Of a stretch of DNA of 64,000 nucleotides, positions 1 through 10,180 are shown in pieces; the first letter of the stretch is position 1; each line of letters begins with the position of its first letter. The notes under the pieces were generated by a model. It was not told where the DNA came from, searched no databases, and was given only the letters and a program-made list of their open reading frames with translations. Made by a program: the position numbers and the translations under genes. This stretch comes from Polyodon spathula. Its lineage: Eukaryota > Chordata > Actinopteri > Acipenseriformes > Polyodontidae. The stretch is from positions 3,083,468 through 3,147,467 of the forward strand of contig NC_054565.1 in NCBI RefSeq assembly GCF_017654505.1. Direction: 5' to 3'.

Positions 1-1242
1 AACAATAAACCTTATATTGATAAACTCACTGTGTACCACCAAAACATGCTTAAATGAACACATATTTGCAATTAGTAATTCAGTGCTGTATTTAGCAAGG
101 TATGCAGTGTGCCAAAAATAATGTACTCCTTGTGAAATCCAATTTGGTGATAACTGCATCCCTTATTTTCAGAGGGGTACGTCATTCCTGCAATGCATGG
201 AACTTTTACTTTTACAGAATCACTTTTTTTTTCCTGAAAAGGTGATTTCAAGATAATTCCTCATGTCTACTTGAACCCCTAAATCCCTATTCTCTTTCAG
301 CATACAGTAATACACAACACCTCTTTGCTTCCATCTCATTTACTGCCATTGCCAATACAAAAATGTTAAAGCAACAGCTTTCATCCCTGCTAAAACTACT
401 CCATTATTTATAAGAATGACTGTGCACGACCTCGACTGTTTACCTAATCATTACTGGAGCTGTCAAACCTGATGGAATCCTGAGTCTCTTTTTAATCTCC
501 AAAATTCTCATTCAGTTCATAGCTTCTTCCTGGGATCACCAAGCTTATAAAGTATTTAAATGGACCCGTTTACCCTCTGCTCGTTTCATTCCTAGCACTC
601 GGGTCCTCATGAAATGTCTGGCTAGCACTCACACTCTGATTATTAATTAATATAAATATATGTTCTCGGTCATAATCAGAACATTTGGGCTTGGTATCTA
701 ATGTATATTGCATAGCACTTTGGCAGTGCACTATATATGTTCTTCATAGACACGAACGGTACTTACATTGTAATAACCATGTAATAGACTATGCATGTTC
801 CTATATGGAAAATACTGTGTAATTACACTCCATGTGAGCCACATCTTGTTACGTTATTGAATGTGCATTATTGAATGTGATCAGTCCTCAAACTAGAACT
901 GCATGCATGTTGTGTATTTCATTCAAAGAGTCTTCTATTATTAATTAATAGCCTTTCTTATATTTCATAAGTGATTGCATATTCTTTACATAACGATCTC
1001 TGTGCCATAGATTGCAAGACACATTCGCTTCAACTGAAATACCTTGCATGTGCTTTTACAGGTATTACATCTTTATACATGCTTATTTTTCCCTTGTGTG
1101 TTTAATGATATATACAGAAGTTTGCAATTCCTTAATACACAACTGATGTTCAGTGCTTTAGAAAAGTTGATATATGTTTTGGATAACTGCCTTCACCTAA
1201 AACTACATGTTCTCCATGCCTTGTGCTTAATTTAATACTCAC
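1..1242. other. Receptor intron 5 (part); no recognised exon
   Basis: AT-rich sequence lying downstream of exon 5 on the minus strand. I looked for a transmembrane-type exon with a good acceptor and did not find one. The region has no recognised repeat. Confidence 0.5.
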
Positions 1243-1381
1243 CTTTTAATGTTCTGGTGCAGAACTTATAGGGCTCACTGATTTTCATGTAAGGTGGAAC
1301 TTTAAATACCACGACTCCACAGTATTCAGTGTCAGCGTCAAGCTTGGGAATCTCAAATTCTTTAAACTTCTGTGTCACATT
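1243..1381 (-). CDS. il22ra1: Receptor exon 5: end of fibronectin domain 2
   Basis: This 139-bp exon starts in phase 0 after acceptor TTCCCAAACAG and ends in AAAAG before GTGAGT. It encodes NVTQKFKEFEIPKLDADTEY, then CGVVVFKVPPYMKISEPY and KFCTRTLK. This matches the end of domain 2 (L.PDTE, VP, S.PY..C, TL) just before the transmembrane exon in IL22RA1 and IL20RA. Reading through the donor gives only GEY and a stop at 1234-1232, so intron retention would give a secreted form. No transmembrane exon was found in bases 1-1240. Confidence 0.85.
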
Positions 1382-1534
1382 CTGTTTGGGAAAATACATT
1401 TAAAAGAAAAGTGAGCTTGAGCAAGTCTTGAAATCTGGTAACAGCATTAACAAATACTTTTTAAACTTTAGAATGCCCAATTATTTTACCCCTGATTTTC
1501 TCCCCAATTTAGACTGCCAGGTTCTTTTTTCCCC

Positions 1535-1847
1535 CCTCTCACACAGTTCAGGAGAACTGAAGGTTGAGAGGGCATCCTCCCATCCCACAACCGAGCCAGC
1601 TTCCTCTTTTTACACCCAGGAACTCGAGAGCGGATGTCAGCAAGCTACCAGCTCCTGGAGGACAAAGGCCAGCCCTGTAGGTGTTCACCTGAGCTCAGTA
1701 AGCATCTGGCTAGTAGGGCCTGCTACAGCACGATGAGGAGAAAAAGTCCCTGCTGACTTTGCCTCTCAAACCCATGGGAGATTCCCTGTGCTCTCCTGAC
1801 TGTGTGTCGTGGCCGTGCTTTTACCAGGTGAGCCACTCAGGGACCCT
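1535..1847 (-). repeat. tRNA-like SINE, copy A
   Basis: On the minus strand this starts TCCCTGAGTGGCTCACCTGG, resembling a tRNA 5' half with a degenerate A box, and is about 310 bp long. The same family occurs in the opposite orientation at 28749-29036. Shared blocks include CTGAGTGGCT.ACCTGGTAAA, CCTTTGTCCTCCAGG and CCTGGGTGTAAA, and an end like AACCTTCAGTTCTCCTGA. It lies in receptor intron 4. The family name is not known to me. Confidence 0.65.
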
Positions 1848-1884
1848 GTGCCAGGGAAGAAGCTCTGCTGCTGTCAGTAGTGTG

Positions 1885-2215
1885 TGTGCGGGAATTTAAG
1901 GTTGGCAGAGATAGGGTTAAATCCCTGCCAGCAATCACAGGTGTGGCCATTCCACCAATTAGTTAATTGGTGCTAACTGGGGAGTGGCTGCATGTATATA
2001 AAGAAGGAGAAATCCTTTGTTTGTTGGAAGAGTTTGGGGGGTGAGTGTTTGTGATTTTTGTACTGATAAAGCTTGGTGGTGAAGGCTGATGCCCAGCCTA
2101 CAAATGTGTTATGCTTTAGTTTGAACCTTTATTTTGGCCCATGTGTCGTGTTTTGTTTGTTCCTGTGTTTGGTGTTATTTAATTTAATGAAGTGCGCAAC
2201 AGCGCTTTAAAAATG
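1885..2215 (+). repeat. Possible LTR-like dispersed repeat
   Basis: A stretch more GC-balanced than its surroundings, with a TATA-like box (GTATATAAAG near 1995) and a distinctive GTGCGCAACAGCGC end. It resembles a dispersed repeat I recall from sturgeon-type genomes, but no second copy occurs in this window and no terminal boundaries are clear. Confidence 0.3.
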
Positions 2216-2386
2216 CAGCTTTGTGTCTCTGGGTCTATTTCCTGCCACTATCCAGCTTGGGATACCCTATCACAGACCTATAACAAATCCTTTTCACCCT
2301 ACATATTTTTGTGAGGTCACATTTGAACAAATTTACTGTGGGATGCTAGTCATGGATCAAAATAATAAAAGCAACTTGTGTCTTAC

Positions 2387-2547
2387 CATCATTACAGATT
2401 TGTCGGTACTAAGTGTCACATGGTACACCAAGTCTGTCTCAAAAACATCTTCCAATGATTGGCTTGAATGAGTGTTGGGAAGCTCAATAGATAAGAGTAA
2501 TGAAGACACGGTAGTTGAATACTTCACTGCAGGTGGCCCCAGGAGAG
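2387..2547 (-). CDS. il22ra1: Receptor exon 4: start of fibronectin domain 2
   Basis: This 161-bp exon follows acceptor TTTCTATTAG and ends in phase 0 before GTAAGA. After a split Thr codon it encodes LLGPPAVKYSTTVSS, the GPP/KPP linker that opens domain 2 in this family, then a beta strand (LLLSIELP) and LEDVFETDLVYHVTL. The last segment parallels LEDIF..LFYH.EL of human IL22RA1 more than the IL20RA equivalent, which is why IL22RA1 is preferred. Confidence 0.85.
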
Positions 2548-3227
2548 CTAATAGAAAATAGATGTGAGAATAAGTACCCAGGTGATAGAAGGCTTCCCTA
2601 TTAATACAGAACGATAGTAACTGCAACAGCAAAATGAAGAAGAAGCCTTCCTAACTTCAGAATATAAAAAAACTCACTTCAAAACAATGGCATAAACTTG
2701 AGCTATAAAATTATCCTGTGCAAAATATTACATAAAACACATTTTAAAAAAAAAATGTCTTCATACACAAACATGTAGTTTTTTTGTGGTTTACAATACC
2801 ATTAACAAGATGCCAGCCATTCCTTGTACCAGTCACAAAATCTGACTTTCATATGTATGGCAAACCAACTGGCTTTTGAGATTTAATGTAAGCACAGCGG
2901 GGTGTGTTCAATTGATCTAGACGGCAGGATCTCTTTAAAAAAATAACACTGCTGTTTAAGTTATGAAAAGCAGAAGTCTTGAACAGTGTGTGTTACGAGT
3001 CTCTAGAGTATTTTTGTCTTGAAAAGTAAGTAAAATGCCAGGTTCTAAATAACGCAGTGTTATTTAGATCTGCAACTGTTTAGATCAATTGAATAGACAG
3101 TGTATGTGATACACCAAAGGGGCATATACAGTTCAATGGGTATCCATTCAGTTTATGCAACGTACATACACCTATTGAATTACTGATTTTATGGACGCTC
3201 TCACAGCAATATATCAAAATATCTTAC
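2548..3227. other. Receptor intron 3; nothing recognised
   Basis: AT-rich intron between exons 3 and 4. It contains short A and T runs and no recognisable repeat or RNA gene. Confidence 0.5.
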
Positions 3228-3400
3228 TTTTGGTTTTTGGATGAAATCTCTTAGTCTCAAACTCCTGGTTGCCCTTCTTTGATGTCACGATCACTTTGGC
3301 ATTATAAAATGAATTACAGTCTGCCGTTTCATGGCTGAGATCACAGGAGTGACGAGTGATATTGTAGCATTCACTTTTGTTCTGCCATGGTTTCCCATAT
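3228..3400 (-). CDS. il22ra1: Receptor exon 3: second half of fibronectin domain 1
   Basis: This 173-bp exon follows a TTTTTTTAG acceptor and ends at AAAA before GTAAGA. It encodes IYGKPWQNKSECYNITR, then HSCDLSHETADC and ...YNAKVIVTSKKGN. The two cysteines spaced as in NKSEC...CDL match the conserved domain-1 disulfide of IL20RA and IL22RA1. NKS and NIT are possible N-glycosylation sites. The motif pair YG...W..K/S..C and CDL..ET is the strongest single piece of family evidence in the window. Confidence 0.9.
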
Positions 3401-5828
3401 CTAAAAAAAACAGAACAAAACAAAAAAACACAGATTATTATTTTTTTTTTTTTTCCGGGGGCTTACACAGAGTATATCTACACTGAACAAATTCAGTTAT
3501 TCTCTAAAAGTGGCTCTAATAAATTAGAAGAGTATGGGGGTGTATCTTTAATAGGTAACCCTTTTGGTAAAATGTCAGGATGACATGGAAAACATCTATA
3601 CTATACTATGCTTTACACAGTATAGAAACCCTTATAAAACTTTAATGCAGTATGCTGTAAAACAAAATGGTATGGCGGAGCACAGGCATGCATGGAATAC
3701 CAGTGATAATTACCATAACGATCTTAAACACCTCGGTTAACAACAGATTAATGCAAGGGAAAAACATAGCAGGATAAGAAGAAGTAGTATTTCTATAGTG
3801 TGACCTGCGGTCCAGACTCCAGCACTTAAAACTCCAGTTAAAGTCTATACACTGTGTGAAGCCATTACAGATCGAGTTACAAGTGTGTTAAGTATTAAGG
3901 AAAGTGCAGTGTTAAATGTGCATTTCGGGGCCCGGGCGTGTGATATCTAGTTGGAGATCTTCGGATCAAAGCTGTATTTAAGACAGTAATGTACACATAT
4001 TTTCTCTGCATTGAGAACTCTCTTCTATTAACTATTAAGGAGAGCTCTACTCTGTCATTGCTTTGGCTGATATGCTAATAAAAGCCCCCAGGCCAATCAA
4101 ACTGAATGCTGTCTGGAATGTGACACTTATTCCCTACACCATGTTGTAGGTGCCTATCCTCAGCTGCATATGATTTATGTTCAATTCTTAAACATGTGGT
4201 TTACAATGTACCTAATCTCAAAGGACTGGCATTATGATTCCTATCCTGAGATTTTTCGCAGGGAGGCAACCACTACCTAACAATGAGCAACGAAAGGTTT
4301 GGCATTTTGGTTTCATTCAGTGCAGTCAATAATCTAAACCAAAAATGCTGTTGCATTTCAAACAATGCATGTCATTTGCAGCTGCATAATTTGTAAAATA
4401 CTCCTTCAAGAGGCCCCATTATCCTTTATCAAGTAAGGATTTAGCTGCAGAAAAATACATCTTCCTTAATTAATGAGGACTTTTAATAAAGACTTATTGT
4501 TACACAGTGAGCCAAGCAAAATAGATTAGATCCTTTAAGCTTTTCAAAGCTGGAAAAGGGTATCGCTGTTGCAATGCAAATGGTCACTTGATTGTCCACA
4601 AACACACATGTGATTGTATAATAAATATAAACACATTCTGGTGTATAAATGGGGTGCCCCTCACTTCTTAATTTGTGATGCAAACGCAACTCCTGATGCA
4701 ACCGTACTTTGGATGTCAGCTTTAAAGAAAGCTGCTGGTAAATTCATTTTGAATTCATATTCTAGTAGGGGGTATTTCATACAGGAATGCATTTTAATTA
4801 TCTCACTGTGTATCACACACTTTCTTTCTAGAGATACTGGATAATATATTATTGCTTACTATTGTTTATTGAAGGACCTTGGTCAGAAAATCCACTTTGC
4901 CAGAACTGCATTCCGATCAACAGAAAAAACAAACTATATTCACGTGTTTGTGTATTTAGCACTTTCTACAAGGTCTTTAATTACATATAGTATAATTTCA
5001 GACTCATTTGACACTTTAAAATTTGCATTTAGAAAGTTGCATCACACACAAAGTGCAGGAACAAGACTGAAGAAATTAGTGGTGGAAAAACATTGAACTC
5101 TGAAACATACACTTGCGACAACATGACAGAAGGAACTTTTGCAAGCATAGCTAAGCTAATGATAAGTCTCTTTGATTCTCTGCATGGTGACCTCATATGG
5201 GGACGATTAAAAAAACAATTCTAGTCTTTATATGGGGGACATATGGATGACACAAATGCAGGATAGCCTCATATGAGGATGCCATTTTTTCCCCATATAA
5301 AACAATGGGAAAAAAAAAAAACATCAATGAAATATATTCATTAGTATGTATTTTTTTCAGCTATTTCAAAATATGCAAGAAAATGTCACTGCATAAGAAA
5401 GGAGACTCTGTTGCCAGCAAAAATGTAGTAACCATGTTTTCAACAACATGAACTCTAAGCATCTACTTTTCCAGTAAGTGCGATGAATGATAAAGCAGAG
5501 CAACCCAAATCTGTGTTAGTCAATAGACTATCAAAGCAGATGGGTTACCCACGTACATCTTTGGAAACTATATTGTGTTTCTGAAAGGAGAATCCACCCA
5601 CTAATCACATAATCACTATAAATAACCCTCTCGTCTATGCCTCCTTTTTGCTTCTTTGTTTGGTCCTCCTCGTCCCCTGCCTCTGTCTTGTAGCGCACCT
5701 TGTGCAGCGGGAAGGTGGCTCAGTGACACTTATTCCACCAGCTGGAATTAGCTGTCATCAGACAATAGTCATTACATCACAGTTCAGCCAGCGTATAGGG
5801 GTGACCACTCATTTAGGGTACCATTAGT

Positions 5829-6042
5829 ATTGTTTATTTATTTATTTAGCAGATGCCTTTATCCAAGGTGACTTACAGAGACTAGGGTGTGTGAACTATA
5901 CAACTGCTGTAGAGACACCTACAACAAGGTCTCACCTGAAAGACGGAGCACAAGGAGGTTAAGTGACTTGCTCGGGGTCACACAGTGAGCCTGGATTTGA
6001 GCCGGGAACCTTTTCTTTAATCACTGAACCACACAGCCTCCT
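5829..6042 (+). repeat. SINE with conserved LINE-type tail
   Basis: Contains TTTAGCAGATGCCTTTATCC, GTGACTTACAGAGACTAGGG, AAAGACGGAGCACAAGGAGG, TTAAGTGACTTGCTCGGGGT and ACCACACAGCCTCCT. This is the widely shared tail sequence of fish SINEs as I remember it, here preceded by a short TTTA run. Only one clear copy is in the window. Confidence 0.7.
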
Positions 6043-6195
6043 ATGCATTACCTAATGTTTTAAACCCATTACAAATAAGAAACCATTTTGTTGTTGTTGA
6101 CCTTTTATTGGACCAATATAGAAGGTGAAATTATACATGCCTTCAAGATCACATAGGTCTCTTCATACAGTAAACGTGGATTTAAGAATCCACAA

Positions 6196-6413
6196 TGTTC
6201 TTAATGTGTAAATCTTTTTACACACTATAACCCTAACCCCAATCCTAAACCTAACCCTATCTCTAACCCTAACCCTTTTCTGATACAATTCTGTACTTAC
6301 ATACATTGTGCAAAAAGATGTACACATTAAGTACATTTGCAGCTATGCATATGTGTAAGTATATATGTAAGTAACTATGTAAATACACAGTAATTAAAGA
6401 CACTTAATGTACA
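6196..6413 (+). repeat. Foldback MITE fragment with telomere-like centre
   Basis: A third, truncated copy of the element at 15024-15356 and 23484-23778. It keeps the central AACCCTAACC-type tract (about 6228-6275), the flanking TGCAAAAAGATGTACACATT, and the right arm ending TAATTAAAGACACTTAATGT. The outer left arm is missing. Confidence 0.65.
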
Positions 6414-6450
6414 GAGAAAAAAATCACAGCTATTTTCCTAATTCACTTAC

Positions 6451-6580
6451 ATTCTGTACTGCACACTATAGACGGCATCCGAGTCCTCTCTCCCACTAGT
6501 ATTCCAATGCAGCGTGTTCCGACAGTTCCATGATTCCAAGAACACACTTTTCACAGCAGGCTCTTCAGACGATGAGATTC
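6451..6580 (-). CDS. il22ra1: Receptor exon 2: first half of fibronectin domain 1
   Basis: This 130-bp exon follows a pyrimidine-rich acceptor (TTTCTCTTAG) and ends at a GTAAGT donor. It encodes 42 full codons between two split codons. The pattern VKSVFLESWN...TLHWNTSG...AVYSVQYR is the usual class II receptor opening: a beta strand, a tryptophan in the L.W motif, then Y.V.Y before the phase-2 intron. NTS is a possible N-glycosylation site. Human IL22RA1 has a closely similar layout (VKFQSSNF..ILTW...TVYSIEY). Confidence 0.85.
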
Positions 6581-7218
6581 CTAAGAGAAAAGGGAAAAAA
6601 AACAAAAGAGCAGTCATGACTCGTGACTCGTGACTCACCTTTGGTCTAAATTTCAGAAGGATTATATGTTTTACTTAATAAATCGCACGCACACACATAT
6701 AAAGATTAACAAGAAGTTTCCTTTCCCAGTGAAAGGGGCTCCGGAACTGAAGATGTGTAATTTGCCCATCCAAACTATTTTTGTGTAGATAATGGTGATC
6801 AAGCAATTTATGCGTTGCCTCTGTCTTACTAAGGTTGCAGTTTAAAATAGATGACTGCTTTAAATAACTACTATTGCAAGAAGCCCAAGTGTCTCCCTAC
6901 AGTAGATATCATTGTTAGATGTGTGCAGTGTACAATAAGAAATGTACATGCTTGTTAAATTAATCAGATAATGAAGCAGGTGAGTAATGGTCTTTATCTT
7001 TAAGCACTGCGCTTTCATCAGTATCTGTATCCCTTCCTGTGTGATAACCACAGAAACAGCACAATTCCATGGAAAATATTTTTTCCAAAAGACACATAGT
7101 ACTTAGTGGTTGACAGCAGTAATTTACGCTTTTGAAAAGGTGTTTTCTAAATTGTTTTGAACCTGGAAACCCTCACTTTAGTCGTATCGATTCCTTTACA
7201 CATAGGTGGCCATACATA

Positions 7219-7260
7219 GGGGGACAGGGGGACGGGGGGGGGGGGACCGGGGGGCCGGGG
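7219..7260 (+). other. G-rich tract, potential G-quadruplex
   Basis: Several runs of four or more G, including one of about 13, are separated by one to three bases. This satisfies simple G-quadruplex rules. The G-rich strand is the template strand of the receptor gene. Confidence 0.6.
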
Positions 7261-8895
7261 TCACACAGCCATTATCTCCAGTGTCATTAGTACTGCTTTG
7301 AAAGGATTACATTGTACAAAGTTTACCAGGAATAAAGTGGGTCATATTTGTAAAGCTCCAGAAACATAAGTTTAAGTGTTTTATTACCTGGAAAGTTGTA
7401 CCATAAAAACCCCACCTTATAAATAAACAGCTTAACCAAGCAGTAATTCTACAATATTTTAATTACCATCATAAAAAGAACAGTAATGACTCCTATTATA
7501 TGGCTCAGGTTAGGAAAATAATAAGGCAGTCTCAAATTGAAGTCAAAATGTGAATTTCTAGATAAACATCAGCTTAATCGTGATATAGTTAACAAATCAC
7601 AAACACATAATGGAAGTAAAATAAAAAAAAAAAAGTTATAAGCAGTGAGAAAATGCAGAAATATCAAAATGAGCAAAACAGGCTCACAATGATCCATAAA
7701 ACTCAATTCCAGGAACAAGACACTGTCGTACAGTGTTCTTAATCACTTGCTATTAAACAAAATATATCCAACTGTTCAAGATTTAAACAACGGCAGATCT
7801 AAATCCTTAAGACATATTTTTACTAATCACTTTAGAGCCTCAATACATGAAGGGCGCTATATTAATAATCAAAACAGTGGTGTTATTTAGATTCACCACT
7901 GTGTAGATCAATGGACCCTTTCGGAGTTGCCTTCCTAATGCCTTACCCACGGCTGGGTTCTGGTTTTAATGACTTTGAAGGCATTTCTTCAAGAGACTGG
8001 AAATGAAAATCAAACAAAGATTGTTGTTTTGTACCTCACTGTAACAATTTCTCAAGGGAAGAGACCAGTGTGTGTTTCGTTGTTTTTAAAACCTTATTCT
8101 GTTATCTGAAAATACAATATTCTCACTGTTGTTAAATGAATGCCGGATTTATGGCATAACAATATTTCCTCCTCATCAACTATTTTACACTCTTAACCAT
8201 TTGAGTCGGGTTCATTATTTTACTGTAGCTTAGCTAACACTGAAATCAGAATATAATGTACAGTCTTGAAGTGGCGCACACCAGCACTCTTGTATATGTT
8301 TTATAAGTTAACTGTGCAACCCTGTGACATTTCACAGGGCTGCACAGTGATGCTGGTGGCCACTGTACACAGAGCCAGATTGCTTATCAAGGTGTCTGAT
8401 ACAGTCTAGCTCAACCGAAAACGGCTTCTTGCTCGTCAAATAAAACTTGTTTAACAAAACCAGTTGTTAGTGAGGGTCTCTTTTAATGATATATACAGCT
8501 GCAAGACTAAACACGGATGCCTTTTAACACTGACCTGTCATAATTCTTATAAATCCAGTTGGCTTTTACTCCCCAGGGGTGAGTCACTGACCCCTTCAAA
8601 CATTACCAAATATAGCTAGAATATAACTATGATACTACTAAGTTAATACACTAAGGTTACATTTGAACCCGGGCACAGCTTTTAGAAAGTACCACATACC
8701 CAAATAACCCAGGTTTTATTAGCTGCCATTAAGGGTTTTTGATTAAATAATTATTTTTGTTATTTGTTTTCGTTATTTGAAAGGATAGCAGCTGTAACAT
8801 TAAAATGTAACCCTATGACAAGTGTTATTTTTGCATTTCCAGTGAGGAATGTCTGTTTTCTTTTCAGCAATGCAACTAATTTAAACGCGCGCAAG

Positions 8896-8924
8896 CACAC
8901 ACACACACATACACACACACACAC

Positions 8925-8978
<54 letters not shown>

Positions 8979-9038
8979 ACACACACACACACGCAAACAC
9001 ACACACACACACATGCGCACACACACACACGCACACAT
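8896..9038. repeat. (AC)n microsatellite, interrupted
   Basis: About 140 bp of AC units with scattered GC and AT interruptions. Long alternating purine-pyrimidine tracts can adopt Z-DNA. The apparent His/Thr- and Cys/Val-repeat reading frames here are simple repeat, not genes. Confidence 0.97.
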
Positions 9039-9334
9039 ATTCAATAGAGATAACTGATAGGCATGAAATAAATAAAATAATATACAACTGTAAGTACAGT
9101 ACTACATTATAAAATTAAATTAGTTGAGGACATTGAAAAAGACTTCTAGTCAAAACATTTGTCATTGAGTTTATTTTAGTATTCTTTTTTTTTTTTATGT
9201 TACCCTAAAATGTTTGATCAGGAAAACACACTTATTTCGAAGTGTGCCTGTCACCAGAATTACCCTTGGTATTATACAAAATGTAATTTAAAAAAAAAAT
9301 AACAAAAACACCCAAGAAAAGATTAGCAACTTAC

Positions 9335-9413
9335 CAGCGATGAACAACAGAAGAATGGCCTTCAAAAGAAAGACTATCCAAAAGGGGAACGCCGAACCTG
9401 AATTAAAGTTCAT
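9335..9413 (-). CDS. il22ra1: Receptor exon 1: start codon and signal peptide
   Basis: The 79-bp coding part starts with ATG at 9413 and encodes 26 residues plus one base. A polar start (MNFNSGSAF) is followed by a hydrophobic stretch (FWIVFLLKAILLLFIA) typical of a signal peptide. It ends in GCTG before a GTAAG donor at 9334. This start is chosen because it is the only ATG in frame directly ahead of the hydrophobic core and the donor phase (1) matches exon 2. The 5' UTR and transcription start lie at higher coordinates but cannot be fixed from sequence alone. Confidence 0.75.
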
Positions 9414-9471
9414 GTTAGAAAGGGATGTCTGCCACTTGTCCTGCTACCTGTCTGCTTTAATTCCCTGGATT

Positions 9472-9480
9472 TTCCAGGAA
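9472..9480. promoter_or_regulatory. Candidate STAT/GAS site upstream of receptor ATG
   Basis: TTCCAGGAA, a perfect TTCN3GAA half-palindrome, lies 59 bp upstream of the receptor start codon. STAT dimers bind this class of site, and receptors of this family signal through STAT3. A 9-bp match can occur by chance, and the transcription start is unknown. Confidence 0.3.
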
Positions 9481-10004
9481 GCATAAAATGACAACAAAAC
9501 GCACAAACATCAGATTGTGTGCTGTTCCTAAAACCAATGTCTAAAACTAAATCCACAACCTGCCTGTGGCATGTCCTAGGATTTCTTCTAAGCTACGGCA
9601 TAGTCAAATGAACTTTGTAACAGTTTGTTACCAAGTTCCTGTTTTCCTCACAATGACTCACCCTCTTTCACCTACCTGAAGTTTTGATTACCTTTCAGCT
9701 GCAGAAGCTGCAATACAGGTTCGATCAGATTATTATTATTGTTCTTGTCCTATCTCCAGAAATATGCAGCAATGCTACCAAACCAGGAAGTTTTGTGCAA
9801 AAAACAGAAAGAGAAATGCACCTATTGAGTTGATATAAAATCAGTGGCCCTAAACATTTTTTTGCCAGCAGAGAACACATGTGAATTTCTCAAAAGGTTG
9901 AGGGCATCTGTAAATTTGCCCTCAGGCACAGCTTTGAAAACCACTGATCAAAACAGTGGCGAATCTAAAAAACACACCACTTATTGACGTCGCCTATATG
10001 TGTA

Positions 10005-10180
10005 ATAATGCATAGGGAAAGCATGGTAACGCATAGGTAAGCATTGTATAGTCCAGAGAGGTATGGTAAACATATAAAAAACATAGCAAACCATGCTAAG
10101 CTATAGGAAAAGCATAGTAACACCATGAGAAAACAGCCTGCAGATTTACTCTGGTAAACTTTTCTAAGAAATAGGCACAA
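10005..10180 (+). repeat. Dispersed GCATAGGTAAGCAT repeat, copy 1
   Basis: Contains GCATAGGTAAGCATTGTA, CCAGAGAGGTA and GGAAAAGCATAGTAA. The first two recur at 29185-29310, and the last, with a TAAGAA end, recurs at 53925-54050. Internally it is a degenerate series of CATGGTAA / CATAGTAA words. Confidence 0.6.

Larger units (their letters stand above)
3401..6450. other. Receptor intron 2
   Basis: Three-kilobase intron. Apart from a SINE at 5829-6042 and a MITE fragment at 6196-6413, I see only AT-rich unique sequence. Around 5180-5310 a CATATG-GGA-like word recurs four times, which may be an old repeat or chance. Confidence 0.5.
6581..9334. other. Receptor intron 1
   Basis: Intron between the signal-peptide exon and domain 1. 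It contains a G-run tract at 7219-7260 and a long AC microsatellite at 8896-9038; the rest is AT-rich unique sequence. Confidence 0.6.
1243..9413 (-). other. il22ra1: Gene span: class II cytokine receptor, IL22RA1-like (5' part)
   Basis: Five exons on the minus strand (9335-9413, 6451-6580, 3228-3400, 2387-2547, 1243-1381) splice with GT/AG borders into one frame of 227 codons plus one base. The product has a signal peptide and two fibronectin-III-like domains of the class II cytokine receptor family, so it is a cell-surface receptor chain. From remembered family sequences, domain 1 (YSVQYRIYGKPW, NKSEC, CDLSHET) fits both IL22RA1 and IL20RA. Domain 2 (LEDVFETDLVYH, then VP..MK.SEPY.FC) fits IL22RA1 better. 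The mannosidase MAN1C1 downstream also fits, since human IL22RA1 and MAN1C1 share 1p36.11. The transmembrane and intracellular exons are not in the window. Alternatives are IL20RA or IL22RA2. The family is near certain; the subtype is moderately sure. Confidence 0.72.

Noticed and set aside
5180..5310. Recurring CATATG-GGA words as a regulatory array
   Set aside because: Spacing is irregular and the word is AT-rich; could be chance or an old repeat.
6225..6275. Interstitial telomere from a chromosome fusion
   Set aside because: The CCCTAA-like tract is short, degenerate and lies at the centre of a MITE found at two other sites.
8760..9087. Reading frames of His-Thr or Cys-Val repeats on both strands
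   Set aside because: They are translations of the AC microsatellite and carry no unique domain.
1243..9413. Calling the receptor IL22RA2 (soluble IL-22 binding protein)
   Set aside because: Exon 5 ends at a strong GTGAGT donor in the position that leads to transmembrane exons, and domain 2 fits IL22RA1 better.
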